In this document: positions 50,501 through 58,646 of the stretch, piece by piece | Layout of the letters: each line of letters begins with the position of its first letter | Position numbering within the stretch: position 1 is the first letter of the stretch | NCBI GenBank assembly: GCA_961205875.1 | Contig: OY540815.1 | Span: 7,068,001-7,132,000, forward strand | DNA: 64,000 bases | From: Sialis fuliginosa | Taxonomy: Eukaryota; Arthropoda; Insecta; Megaloptera; Sialidae | Reading direction: 5' to 3' | Made by a program: the position numbers and the translations under genes | Notes under the pieces: model-generated | What the model was told of the DNA's origin: nothing | Databases searched by the model: none | What the model saw: only the letters and a program-made list of their open reading frames with translations

Positions 50501-53500
50501 TCTCTATAGATACTGTAGCAGTGGCGTACCCAAGAAGGGGGGGGGGAGTTAGAACCCCTCCCCGAATTTCTGAAGATACATTATTTTATTTAACAATTGT
50601 GAAATTGTGATGCATAAAAAAAATTATATACATATATGAAATTACAAAAAAAAATCAGCGATTTTTTTCTGAATGTACCACTGTACTGAGTACTGTATAT
50701 AGATAAGTATTTTGTATTTTGTACATGTAGCTATAATTAATAATATAGAAACAAAAAAGAATCCTTCCAGTTTTGTTATTTTCTAACAATATTGCATTTA
50801 TAAAATTGATTTAAAAAATGTTACGTTTGAGAATTGCCTTTATGGATGATTCTTATCATTGATGTACATATAAATGTAAAGTAATTTTTACATAGAGAAA
50901 ATTTTATTGGAAAAATTGTCATAAAGGCAAATCGATAATATGAGAAATATTGTACAATTGTTTCGTTTTTAGATAGGTAATAAATAAAGTAAAATGTAAA
51001 ATATAGTACAAGTTACTTTAAGGCAATATTTTAAATTGAACATTTATAATTTATAGTTTTTTAAAGTGCTGCTGGTTAAGATAGATTTCTATGTTATTAG
51101 TAATTATTTACCTCAATTTTTCAAATTAATTTTTCTAATAAAAATTATCATAAAAAAGACCTAATGGTTTTATCGGAAACTCATTATTTTTAAACACTAA
51201 ATTAATTTTTTTTTTTTTAATTATTCTGTCAATACTGATAGACTGATAGTTAATTTTAAATAAACTTATTGATAATATAATTCTTGCTTATGTATTATTT
51301 CCTAATATCATAGTAAATCGATTTATTATATAGTATCACGTACCATTAACAAATAATAGGTATCATAAAAATATTTATATATATTTAGTCTAATGAATAA
51401 AAAACAAATTATATCAATATTTCTGATAAGCCACAATCCGGTTTAAAAAAATGCCAGTTAATGATGTTGCCATTTATTTTTAACTCCCATCATTTAATTG
51501 CAACTATTATAATTTCCTTAAAACCATGTAACTTTAATCTAATTCATTCGAATAACAACAAATATTTACTTACTTAAAGAATACGTGTATATGAGAAAAA
51601 CACATTTATATAACAAATAAGTATTTTATTGTTTCTGGAGCAATCTGCGACAGTTCGACCGGAGAGACGATTGTCATGGAAACGGCACATCTCATCTCTC
51701 GTAGGAGCGTTTTATTCCTTTTTCTTACGATCAACCCAATCAAGCACTGCTTATTCAATAGGACGATAATGGAGAAATATATCTCTCAAATATCGGGTAT
51801 TTATTTTTCTAACGAGTAACACGACATTGAAGTTTTCTGATAGATAATGAAAATAAATGTCTTACAATCAATGATGAATCCTAGGAAAGGGTAGAAGAAG
51901 GGTGGGGTGGGGTGGGGGTGTAGTTACCGATTGAAAAAATAGTTAATTCGATTAAGGGGTTACATTTAATCGTCACTTTGGAAAATTACAATTTTAGGAT
52001 TTTTTTTAGAATAATAAAATAAGCAATCAAATGAAATTTAGAGGGTTTTATTGTATAATACATGTCTAAAAATAAACAAACAATTTTTTTTAATGAAATA
52101 TAAAACAAAATGGTGACTTTAGCGTTACTACAGTGCATTTTTTTTGTTATGTGCTCTACATAACTTCCATGGATTAACATCCAGAACAAAAAAAAATCTC
52201 GTTTTTTAAATAAGTTTTTCCATCGAAGTACACACGATTATTAAAAAATATCGATTTTTGCCAATTTTGTATAACTTTGAACAAAACATCGCGTTTTTGA
52301 TTAAACAAACGACCTTAAATTGTTATAAAAACCGTAATTGTTAACCAATCGTAAAAATCGTGTGTACTTCGATGCAAAATATATTTAAGAAGTCATAGTT
52401 AATATTTCAAGTCAATCGGATAGAAAATGGCCAAGATAGAAATGAGTTTAAAGTTCGAAAACTGTTTTACTACATGCAAACGTCGACGTTACTTCCGACT
52501 TTTTTTGAGACTGTCGGTTTGGCGGTTTTCGGTTGCTTATTTTGCCTACTTTTTTGGTTTAAGACCGAATTATGGTGTCCCTTTACATTATCATATACTC
52601 ATTATCACTCATTTTTTACCACTTTCACCATCTAGGTTGTTTCGTTCGTTCAGACACTTTGAAAAGTGAACTCTAAAAATAAAATAAATTTTTTTTGCTA
52701 ATAATTCCTTTTAAATATCAACTGCCAAATAAATACTTAACCGATAGTGTTTCTATAAATTGCCTGGAATTGGTTAACCATTTAATTTTTATTCAATTTT
52801 ACTAAAAAATATTAGTTCGAAATTTTTCTTAAAATGCACCTAAATATTTTTTCATATATTTTTAATTTTTTGACAATTAGATGTAACCCCTTAACGCAAA
52901 GTATAAAAGTTATTACTCAAATAATGATTATTATCGAAATATAAATATGTATGTACATCAAATTGATATCAAATAAGTGAAGTACTTCAAAGCTGTTAAT
53001 TGAAAAAATATGCATTTAAAAAGGGGTAGTACATTTTTCAGTGATTCATGAGAGTTAAAGCAATGACGCAAGCTTGGAGCTTGAACGCTGTCAAGTGCTC
53101 TTTACTCCAAAGTGCTTTCAGTGGTAGAAAGTGCAAGCCCCTATCGCTTGAGAGCGGCTTAACGTAGAACGGTTATAAATCAATGTAATTGAATAATCCG
53201 GGATAAAAGAATAGAGTGGAAAATTCATTTTGTTCGATAGTATTTTGTTTTGTAAACCGGTAATTGTATTAGATAAGGAAAGATATAGGAATCATAAAAT
53301 ATAATGGGAACAAATTAAAGGCGCACTATTTTAAATGAAATGAGAAATAGTGAATAGCATTAAATAAATTATTTTAACACTTAACAAACTATTATAGTAT
53401 TTGTAAACAATATTGAACAGTATTTTTTTGTTTTTCAGCGTTAAGAAATACTTTTTGTTCATTAAAGAAATAAAAAGACACATAAAAAAAATTATTTTTA

Positions 53501-56500
53501 ATGCCACACTTTATGTATATTTAGTATAATGCTCAGAATTCAAAATCTTATTGCTCAAATACAATATATTTAATGCTTAATGTATACAAAATATTGCGCG
53601 CTTAAATACTACCCAAATATAATACTAACTAAAACTATTGCCGCTTATTTTAACTTCGAAATAATTCGCTCCGAATGGTATCGTATATTGGAATAACATT
53701 GATTGCTTTGAAAATTATTTTAACAAAGAAACGTCAATTTGTAATCATTACAGATCAAAAACTGTAATTTTATGGGTATACAATATGCATAATTTTCTAT
53801 TAAGTATTTGTGATTGATAACCATTAAAAATGGTTTTAAAATGTATAAAAATATAAATTACTAACAATAAGACTAAATTTAATTAATAAAGTCTTATTAA
53901 TTGAATTTAGTCTTTATTGTGTAAGGTGATTTAAGGGTGATTTACAACTAGTGTAAAAAAAATTTACAGTAGATCGAAGATGTAATTCTAAACAAAAAAC
54001 TTTATGTGAACCTGTGTCCAGAAATTTTCGTGAGGGAGCTACTGCCTTCCAAAAATTAGTGTTTATTTAATATCTAGAGAACCCATTGTGATACAGTTAT
54101 AAGATTTGATTTAGTATTAATAAGTGTTATCGATTTCCAGTATCAAACAATCATAATTTAGACCAGGGGTGTATGGGGCCAGTAGGCCCGCCGATTTTTA
54201 TCGAGTATTTTTTTGTTCTTTAATTTTTTCCTGAGTTGGGTACTTGTAGAAGATTATATGACACAAAATACACAAAAATATATTTTATTTATTTATCATA
54301 AGATCAACCGTTTACGAGAAATATCGAAAAAATAAAGTTCTGCAGAATTTTACTTAATACGGATGCTTCAAATGTCACAAAATAAGTTTATATTCTTGTT
54401 CTATAATATATTCTAATTTATAGTTTCGTTTTTTAGTCATTTTAGTAAAGTTCATATAACAGTAATACAACTAGTCATAAGTCCATGATAAGAAGTATTA
54501 CGAGGTATCTATATTTACATTAACTTTTAATCTTATTTTTAATCATAGAACAAGAATATAAACTTATTTTACTTTATTTTTCTATATTTCTCAAAAACAG
54601 TTGATCTTCTGATAAATAAATAAAGTATATTTTTGTGTATTTTGTGCCATATAATCTTCTACAAGTACCCAACTCAGGAAAAAAAACTCGATAAAAATCG
54701 GCGGGCCTACTGGCCCCATACACCCCTGGTCTAAATTATGATTATTTGATACTGGAAATCGATAAAACTTATTAATACTAAACCCTGTATCAAATCTTAT
54801 AACTGTATCACAATGGGTTCTCTAGATATTAAATAAACACTAATTTTTGACAAAATTTTCGAAAGGCTGTAGCTCCCTCACAAAGAATTTTCGGACACAG
54901 GTTCACATAAAGTTTTTGCTTAGAATTACATCCTCGATTTACAACACTAGTTGTAAATCAGCCTGTATAATAGTTCTAGAGAACGGAAAAATCATAAAAT
55001 CTGCCTGTCGGTAAATATTTTCCGCTCGGATCGAATGGTGTATTACATTTTCACCCGTTTCTTTAGTAAATTTCTTTGGTCAAAGTATAATATAACGTTT
55101 CTGCGATAAATTTGTAATTCTTATTCTCTAAGAACAATGCAAGAACATTTTTTTCTTCCTTTCTTTATACTTACTTTTCATTTTGACCTTTATCACTTAA
55201 GTTTTCAGTTTTCTGAATGTTTTATAAGATGTCAGTCATGTTAGATTATATCTTATTTGAAAAGTTTTTTGTTATTATTTTTGAAGGGATTCGAATCAAA
55301 ATGAAATGTAAAATGTATTTATTGAAATATGTCTATCATATTTTATTTACATTACATTTTACTTCGAATTACTTCAAAAATAATATTTTAAAAGTTTTTC
55401 TATGTAATAACATGTATATGAGCAAACTTTTTATTACGAAAACAACTTGATAGTTTAAATACGAATTTTTAAGAATTTCTTAATGTTAAATGTATATAAG
55501 TATCTACTATTTATATACATATTTACCAAAAATTCTCCATAGCTTCACCCGCGTCTATTTTGAAACCCACTAAAATCGATAGCTATTGGTAGAATTCATT
55601 TTTGTAAATGATTTTGTCTTTCATAAGATACGGACAAAATTTATGTTTGAAAAAAATTCAAAAAGAATTTAAAAGTTGTTACTTTTCGCACACCTGTAAA
55701 ATAAATTATGGAAATGATATTTTTCATTACCTTTTACAATTTCTCGATATGTTTTTTATTTATTTATAGTATAGCTATCGAGTTGACAAAAATCGCTGAA
55801 TTTCACGTAGGTACCTACTAAGCATAGAAACAGTTCAATATTTAAGAAAAAAAGGAAAAATTACGCAATGTTTGTTTACAATAATGCCCATTTATATGGG
55901 CAGTACCTACACAATTTTTTTTCTCTTCAACACCCAAAAAAGTTAACTACCCATCTGTTCGATCCCCCCCCCCCGCCCCCATTATTATTAAATCTGCCTT
56001 TCCAATTGTATTCAACTGTATTTTTCATTTTTTCTTTACAGAGGTATTAAACGACGCCGTTTTCGACGAAGACCACGACGAAATGGTTGTAGTCAAAGAC
56101 ATTGAAATGTTCTCAATGTGCGAACACCACCTGGTGCCTTTCTACGGCAAGGTGTCTATCGGGTACTTGCCGTGCAAGAAGATCCTGGGACTCAGCAAGC
56201 TTGCGCGTATCGTCGAGATCTATTCGAGACGTCTGCAAGTCCAGGAGAGGCTGACCAAACAGATTGCTCTGGCGGTCACTCAGGCGGTGCAGCCGGCCGG
56301 TGTAGCCGTTATCGTGGAAGGAGTGTAAGTATATATATTTATTGTCTTTTAGATAACCGCATTTGTTGCAATAATTTCCCGTTATAAATTATATAGATGT
56401 ATTATTATTTTTGCACCTCGATCATCAAAATATCTCAGTATTTATATAATGATATGTATAATATTGTATAATACTTCAAAATACGACAAAAAAATTTTTG

Positions 56501-57173
56501 TCAAAAATCGACATTTTTTAGATTTTTGGCCAAATTTTTTTTGTAGAATTATACATGACATTATATAGATTTTAACATGCCAATTTCAAATCTACAAACA
56601 AACGGTTCAAAAGTTACAACCATTTTTATTTAAAATTTTGAAAAAATTAAAACTTTGATAGGCCATATCTCAAGAATGGTTTGATATACAGACCTGTGGT
56701 TTGAAAATTTCAACTTTTCACGTGTTTTTCTGTATGACAAACATACGTTTAATAAAATTTAAAATTCAAAATTTTTTTGTCAGATTTCATGGCTCAAGTT
56801 TTTATTTTTCACATAATTATCTACTTAAAATACAATATCCAATCACGCACGCTCACTATTCAGGATTTAAAATTTTGAGTTATAGCGTCTATAGAAACAC
56901 ACATGGGAAATATGGGAAGAATACGTGAATTTACCTTATCTAATAATTATAAAAAAACATTTTTTGACCAAACCTTGTTCGAATTTCGATTCGACTTTCT
57001 ATTGTTACAAAATGAACTAATTGTATTATAATTTCAATTTTAGGCACATGTGCATGGTAATGCGAGGTGTCCAGAAGATTAACAGCAAGACCATGACATC
57101 CACCATGTTAGGGGTGTTCAGAGACGACTCCAAAACCCGCGAAGAATTCCTCAACCTCGTTCAGTCGAAGTAA
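23514..57173 (+). CDS. Pu: GTP cyclohydrolase I (Punch), distal-promoter isoform
   Basis: Coding exons 23514-23643, 41495-41704, 56042-56324 and 57044-57173 join in frame to 250 aa. The enzyme converts GTP to dihydroneopterin triphosphate, the first step to tetrahydrobiopterin and pteridine eye pigments. The isoform-specific N-terminus is 43 residues ([17 protein letters not shown] to CIGCTQ) and leaves one base. The next exon continues G|GG CAT, giving [10 protein letters not shown] as in Drosophila Punch. The common core has [29 protein letters not shown], the zinc-site [16 protein letters not shown], and [16 protein letters not shown] with the second zinc Cys. It ends [12 protein letters not shown]. 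The 17.9-kb and 14.3-kb introns are full of mobile DNA. The N-terminal exon is inferred from its splice sites, phase and position and would need cDNA proof. Confidence 0.75.
23952..25173 (+). mobile_element. LTR retrotransposon fossil, Ty3/gypsy-like, gutted
   Basis: Two 229-bp direct repeats, identical by eye (23952-24180 and 24945-25173), begin TGTGGGTACTC and end GGTGCTACA. They are flanked by GTAT on both sides. A TGG-starting primer-binding-like site (TGGTGACCCCGACG) follows the 5' LTR by a base or two, and a G-rich tract precedes the 3' LTR. The internal part is only about 760 bp: the beginning of a gag-like region of Ty3/gypsy type, then a 24-bp tandem repeat. No pol or other enzyme region remains, so the copy is broken by large loss. 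Identical LTRs imply a recent insertion. Confidence 0.8.
24600..24805. repeat. 24-bp minisatellite inside the LTR fossil
   Basis: About eight tandem units of 24 bp built on catcgcagcatcaggttcaa, alternating slightly in the last bases (tcacaa or ctacaa). Being a multiple of three, the array reads as a Gln/Ser/His-rich repeat on the plus strand and a Val/Glu-rich one on the minus strand. Confidence 0.8.
25606..26082. repeat. Foldback repeat with a 60-bp internal duplication
   Basis: The left arm atatctgccatgagtgtcat followed by gggactttcttatac is inverted at the right (gtataagaaagtcccgtgg, then aaggcagatat). The word catgggactttcttatacgt occurs at 25623 and again at 25683, a 60-bp tandem duplication. 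It is related to the loop of the foldback at 31671-33147. Confidence 0.55.
26414..26736. mobile_element. hAT-type MITE, CAGTGACGTCGCTAAGGAGG ends
   Basis: Left end CAGTGACGTCGCTAAGGAGG is inverted at the right as CCTCCTAGCGACGCCACTG. Flanking 8-mers are ATATAGAG and ATATAGGG (7 of 8). The interior repeats a 'gtgacacccg' segment twice. No ORF. Confidence 0.75.
26869..27097. mobile_element. hAT-type MITE with perfect 8-bp duplication ATAAATAA
   Basis: CAGGGCCGGGGGCCCC at one end and GTAGTTACGGCTCTG at the other. ATAAATAA is repeated exactly at 26861-26868 and 27098-27105. It is the same family as 18403-18662 in opposite orientation. The AT-only target sequence slightly weakens the duplication as proof. 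Confidence 0.75.
28711..29308. mobile_element. TIR element with many subterminal CTAGCTAGTAAAC-type motifs
   Basis: A 32-bp perfect terminal inverted repeat starts ATTGAGCGAGTTTACTAGCT. Inside, variants of the core gctagtaaactcgc occur at least nine times in both orientations, concentrated near the two ends. A second inner inverted pair contains aacgagctttgattg. It is non-coding, probably a non-autonomous DNA transposon in which repeated subterminal motifs bind transposase. Confidence 0.75.
29673..31574. mobile_element. Four concentric nested palindromic MITEs
   Basis: The whole block is a near-complete palindrome made of four levels, each with TACAGG ... CCTGTA ends: 29673-31574, 30188-31450, 30484-31153 and 30728-30914. 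Arm lengths are symmetrical at each level (about 122 and 124 bp once the hAT insertion is removed, 296 and 297, 244 and 239). Removing each inner element and one TA restores a palindromic centre, e.g. CACTATG-TA-CATAGTG and CCACCATG-TA-CATGGTGG. The innermost has 35-bp inverted ends and an unpaired middle. No ORF of note. Confidence 0.8.
29769..30153. mobile_element. hAT-type MITE inserted in the left arm of the nested palindrome
   Basis: Ends CAGTGGCGTATTTACG and GTAAATACGCCTCTG. Flanking 8-mers are GTTAATGC and GTAAATGC. The right arm of the surrounding palindrome keeps the empty site, which reads GGGTAAATGCGCAT on the complementary strand. The interior resembles that of 17208-17847. Confidence 0.85.
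31671..33147. mobile_element. Foldback element, 350-bp arms with a 770-bp loop
   Basis: Left arm 31671-32033 and right arm 32801-33147 are inverted copies (for example attaaattggctgtatc and gatacagccaatttaat; ggatcattctatgtcaag and cttgacatggaatgatcc). The loop carries three diverged copies of a unit of about 145 bp built around aacataaactataga and ataacgt, and a (CAGA)n tract near 32700. No ORF. Confidence 0.7.
33540..33720. repeat. Dispersed direct repeat (copy also at 53330-53480)
   Basis: Both copies share aatgagaaatag, agcattaaataaa and tttgtaaacaatattgaaca in the same order and orientation and end in ttaaagaaataaaa. No ORF; class unknown. Confidence 0.55.
34040..34310. repeat. Dispersed repeat with (CAGA)n core, copy in GCH1 intron
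   Basis: It shares ttaaagcaaattgagataaa, ggaacgaaaagtgtttgtct and cgatcacaa with 1-460, and is inverted at about 36965-37345. The core is a CAGA/CACA microsatellite. The copy here is shorter than that at 1-460. Confidence 0.6.
34560..34841 (+). promoter_or_regulatory. Putative proximal GCH1 promoter and 5' UTR exon
   Basis: This stretch is much richer in G, C and CpG than its surroundings (e.g. cgcccggagcgctacaag near 34660). It ends in a consensus donor TTTCAAG|GTAAATTAG at 34841. It would splice to the acceptor at 36558-36559 before the ATG at 36672. A CRE-like TGACGT core occurs on the minus strand near 34725. The transcription start is not determined. A frame open on the other strand is probably a shadow. 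Confidence 0.5.
34973..35591. mobile_element. Palindromic element of about 620 bp
   Basis: TTAGGGTGTTTTT at the left is inverted at the right as AAAACACCCTAA. The arms pair nearly to the centre (about 35280), including gatcaaacctgtggacgg against its complement and the word cgagatattcac. It starts 130 bp inside the intron after the proposed GCH1 5' UTR exon. Confidence 0.75.
36560..36873 (+). other. Pu: GCH1 proximal first coding exon with 5' UTR part
   Basis: The acceptor TATATAG lies at 36553-36559, followed by 112 bp of 5' UTR, the ATG at 36672, then donor CAG|GTACAC at 36873. Listed separately to mark the exon limits of the proximal transcript. Confidence 0.7.
36672..57173 (+). CDS. Pu: GTP cyclohydrolase I (Punch), proximal-promoter isoform
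   Basis: The same three common exons (41495-41704, 56042-56324, 57044-57173) are joined to a different first coding exon, 36672-36873, giving 274 aa. Its 67-residue N-terminus ([16 protein letters not shown] to PRTSTTP) ends in one base, so the junction reads [14 protein letters not shown]. Drosophila Punch has a very similar [14 protein letters not shown] context, which supports this exon strongly. It is Ser/Thr/Pro rich with a probable disordered tail that may regulate the homodecamer. Its 5' UTR part begins at the acceptor 36558-36559. The catalytic core is unbroken and closely follows the animal family, with the Cys-His-His zinc site. A poly(A) signal AATAAA lies near 58246. Confidence 0.92.
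38198..38680. mobile_element. hAT-type MITE, CAGTGCCGGATTAAGCC ends
   Basis: CAGTGCCGGATTAAGCC at the left and GGCTAATCCGGCACTG at the right. Flanking 8-mers are CTTAATTG and CTTAATAG (7 of 8). Inside, a block with cactaggaggggaggagg and gtgacacccgg resembles the MITE at 26414-26736, suggesting a nested or shared segment. Confidence 0.75.
39403..39665. mobile_element. TIR element, ATCGTCAGGTTACTGCAAAA ends
   Basis: About 30 bp of terminal inverted repeat (ATCGTCAGGTTACTGCAAAA at the left, complement ending CCCGACGAT at the right), 263 bp long, non-coding. A second inverted pair (atgttccagtttcgaagg and complement, about 39669-39898) directly follows and seems to be a separate element. Confidence 0.7.
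40113..40527. mobile_element. TIR element, CAAGGTATATAATGACAAG ends
   Basis: The left end CAAGGTATATAATGACAAG is inverted at the right as CTTGTCTTTATATACCTTG. The arms continue inwards (gttataaatgtatacttaat and complement; cgaaaattggtac and complement) almost to the centre, so it is a near-complete palindrome of 415 bp. Confidence 0.7.
40947..41460 (+). pseudogene. LINE ORF2 C-terminal fragment with 3' tail
   Basis: The plus-strand reading has [23 protein letters not shown], a short gap, YDTRFKSEF and, after a frame change near 41115-41135, [12 protein letters not shown] followed by a Lys-rich end. This is the typical C-terminus of jockey/CR1-type non-LTR retrotransposon ORF2 (SCR..F...ILTVPSLYI, YDTR, YNKLP..IK.L). 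Reverse transcriptase motifs are absent, so the copy is 5' truncated as usual for LINEs. An (ATT)n tail at about 41449-41470 ends it, immediately before the GCH1 exon acceptor. Confidence 0.65.
42090..43269. mobile_element. 1.18-kb palindromic element, TACAGGTGATTCAGC ends
   Basis: Left end TACAGGTGATTCAGC is inverted at the right as GCTGAATCACCCTGTA, with TA at the borders. The arms pair over several hundred bases (ggcccaggaggcccgtcg-type block; gaagcatccgtatta at both sides of the centre). A related copy lies at 53933-54967. Non-coding. Confidence 0.75.
43870..44245. repeat. 'accgacttc' dispersed repeat, inverted copy
   Basis: Reads caaggttctcaattcgacaa then ataactccgcc and tcaccgatttggacgatttt, the reverse orientation of the copies at 17980 and 20690. 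It includes two runs of aaaccgacttaaaa-type ends, so two copies may lie back to back. Confidence 0.55.
44954..45066. repeat. Snapback inverted repeat, GC-rich arms
   Basis: The arm atcttggcttctgggtgtaa then ccgcgtcgatttggt is repeated inverted 40 bp later (accaaatcgacgcgg then cttacacccaaaagccaag). The loop contains gacgaaacgttggc. It could form a strong hairpin; it is probably part of a dispersed element. Confidence 0.7.
45762..45892. mobile_element. Short hAT-type MITE
   Basis: CAGTGGCGCACCCAGG and TCTGGGTGCGTTAGTG ends, 131 bp. Flanking 8-mers are TGAATACC and TGATTACC (7 of 8). Same family as 50519-50683 (shared gattagaacccccc-like and tacattattt words). Confidence 0.75.
46251..47156. 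mobile_element. hAT-type element with GCGGCCCGC-rich ends, 906 bp
   Basis: Flanked by GTACTATA at 46243-46250 and 47157-47164. The left end ccagggctagctaacccgcg and right end tttgggttggccaggccg are inverted relatives, and gtgcggccc occurs near both ends. This is the style of hAT elements starting CAGGG-T-GGC-AACC. No long ORF. Confidence 0.75.
47770..48091. mobile_element. TIR element with TA target site
   Basis: A 26-bp perfect inverted repeat (TATAGTCTGTTTCATTTAAG and onwards) bounds 322 bp, with TA at both ends, as for Tc1/mariner-like MITEs. No convincing coding region; the short frame inside runs into the repeat. Confidence 0.75.
48420..48880. repeat. 'ctagcttgacccgcgcggcttcg' type dispersed repeat
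   Basis: It starts tagcttgacccgcgcggctt and includes aaatcggattagtggttctc further in, a combination common in insect dispersed repeats. Shorter relatives occur near 26293 (gctgttacccgcg) and 55545 (tagcttcacccgcg). Class unknown to me; no ORF. Confidence 0.5.
49259..49500. repeat. 'accgacttc' dispersed repeat, inverted copy
   Basis: Starts aaccgacttcaaaaaatgag and gaggttctcaatacgac, then ataactccgataaatattca and ctgatcatggacttcaaaga. Same family as 43870-44245. Confidence 0.6.
49796..50394. mobile_element. hAT-type MITE with perfect 8-bp duplication GTCTATGA
   Basis: Ends CAGGCGCGTATACAAGAG and CTGTATACGCGCATG. GTCTATGA is exactly repeated at 49788-49795 and 50395-50402. A G-run/C-run pair (gagggggggtca and tgaccccctcc) extends the inverted ends. 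About 600 bp, non-coding. Confidence 0.85.
50519..50683. mobile_element. Short hAT-type MITE
   Basis: CAGTGGCGTACCCAAGAAGG and the complement-type TCTGAATGTACCACTG; 165 bp. The flanking 8-mers TACTGTAG and TACTGAGT agree only in part, so the duplication is weak. Same family as 45762-45892. Confidence 0.6.
52221..52374. mobile_element. Small TIR element, CATCGAAGTACACACGATT ends
   Basis: A 19-bp perfect inverted repeat (CATCGAAGTACACACGATT) bounds 154 bp of AT-rich sequence. Non-coding MITE candidate; no clear target duplication. Confidence 0.65.
53864..53920. repeat. 57-bp hairpin
   Basis: Arms of about 26 bp (acaataagactaaattt and onwards, then its complement) around a 4-base loop AGTC, with one mismatch and one extra base. 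It lies just left of the palindrome at 53933. It may be a very short MITE; nothing shows that it is transcribed. Confidence 0.5.
53933..54967. mobile_element. Second copy of the 1.1-kb palindromic family
   Basis: Ends GGTGATTTACAACTAGTG and CACTAGTTGTAAATCAGCC-type. The arms contain the same blocks as 42090-43269 (ggggccagtaggcccgccga, aattttacttaatacgg, agaacccattgtg). The central part differs and lost one of the gaagcatccg sides, so the copy is less symmetrical. Confidence 0.7.
56325..57043. other. Last GCH1 intron
   Basis: AT-rich intron of 719 bp between the common exons 56042-56324 and 57044-57173. Donor and acceptor fit consensus and phase. Nothing else recognised. Confidence 0.6.
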
Positions 57174-58646
57174 TCTGTCTTTAACCCCGACAAAACGCGC
57201 TAAAATATTATGTATTCCTATTCACGAATGTAATTTTCAACCAATTATTTACTTTGATTATATAGTTTGGAGACAATAACTTCATCTTAAATGAATATTT
57301 TCATGTAATATATATGTCTCTATATTTATAAGTAAAAATTCTAATATTAAATCATTATTTTTGATGAATATACTAGAATAATATTTTATATAATTTCAAT
57401 TTTCAAAGGTTTAGTTTTATAAGACCATTGTTAAATATTTAAAAGTTATATAATTGAAGTTGATATTTTTACTAATATTTGATAAATGTTTACTATATGT
57501 TATATAAGTGTTAAATAATGTAATGATTATTTATATAAATGATATTTATTGTTATTATATTGTTAATATTCGAATAATTTCATATTTCAGTACACAAACA
57601 ATATATTATTATTATTATCAGTATATTTGAAATTTTTTTTAACTTTCATATCATTGATATCATGTGTATATGTATATTTATTAAAAGTTTTGTATTTCCA
57701 TATAAGTATTTTTCGGTAATCTTTTTAATAATATTTTCGTATTCTTTTTTTACTGTTAAGTAATATTTGTTGTCTTCATAAATTTTCTATTTTGGGTATA
57801 ATTTTTATAAATTTAACTCTTAAAGCAAGTTTTTCAGCAAGGTATTTAAAAAAGACATACTTATGATGTCTTTCTGAAAACCTTGGATGTTTTGATTTCT
57901 AATTAAAGGGTCTAGTATTAAAAACAACTGCCTTGCAGTGACAATCAAATTCAAATTATAATATTTTGTATATAAATATACTTTTAATATTTTCAGTATG
58001 TATATTTAAGAAAATTATATAAACCATTTATTAATAAAAAAATGTATATTCTTGTAAAACAGTTTCATGAAATATAGTTTCAGTATTTAAATCTAAAATA
58101 ATGAAAAATACTTATGTTTTATGTTATTTACCAATAAGTAGATTATAATGAAATAAATGTATGTTTATTTGTTACGAAACAGCGTAATGTTGAATCGGAG
58201 GACCAATTTTATGTATGTTATTGAAATTGTTGGGAAAATGATGAAAATAAATATATAATAAAGAATAAGATATTAATAAATTAAGAGTTTTATTTCTTTG
58301 ATTATTTCCAGACAAATATAAAGTTAAATAAATATATTTTATACTGTCCAATAATATCGTACATTTTTTTTAATAAAAAGAAATACTAAAAGTATATATA
58401 ATCATATATTAATCATCTGGTAGATTAATATATGGTATAATTTGTTAATTTCGTCTTTTAAAAATTAAATGTTTAAACGACCGCGCCTAAATGCCATAGA
58501 TACAACCTATTATAAATTTTAAATGAGAATAAGTTTAAAAATCTATATATAATCTATGTTTTAATACGTTTCTTCATCGTCAATGTCGCCGGCATCGTTG
58601 TTTTGAGCACGTGGGTTCAGATTTTAATTTTTGTTTCCAATAAACA
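57174..58646. other. GCH1 3' UTR and intergenic region to fibrillarin
   Basis: Probable long AT-rich 3' UTR of GCH1; the best poly(A) candidate is AATAAA at 58246-58251, with more hexamers nearby. From about 58570 the composition rises in GC as the fibrillarin promoter begins. Confidence 0.5.
58608..58613. promoter_or_regulatory. CACGTG E-box just upstream of fibrillarin
   Basis: A perfect palindromic CACGTG lies 34-39 bp before the ATG, in a local GC-rich patch (gtcgccggcatcg). This is the Myc/Max-type E-box found at many ribosome-biogenesis genes; the functional link is inference. Confidence 0.45.

Larger units (their letters stand above)
41705..56041. other. Large GCH1 intron between common exons
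   Basis: About 14.3 kb without a recognised exon. It contains palindromic elements (42090-43269, 53933-54967), 'accgacttc' repeats (43870-44245, 49259-49500), a snapback repeat (44954-45066), hAT MITEs (45762-45892, 46251-47156, 49796-50394, 50519-50683), TIR elements (47770-48091, 52221-52374), and a 'tagcttgacccgcgcggctt' repeat (48420-48880). The stretch 50700-52200 is AT-rich with no structure that I can name. Confidence 0.5.
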
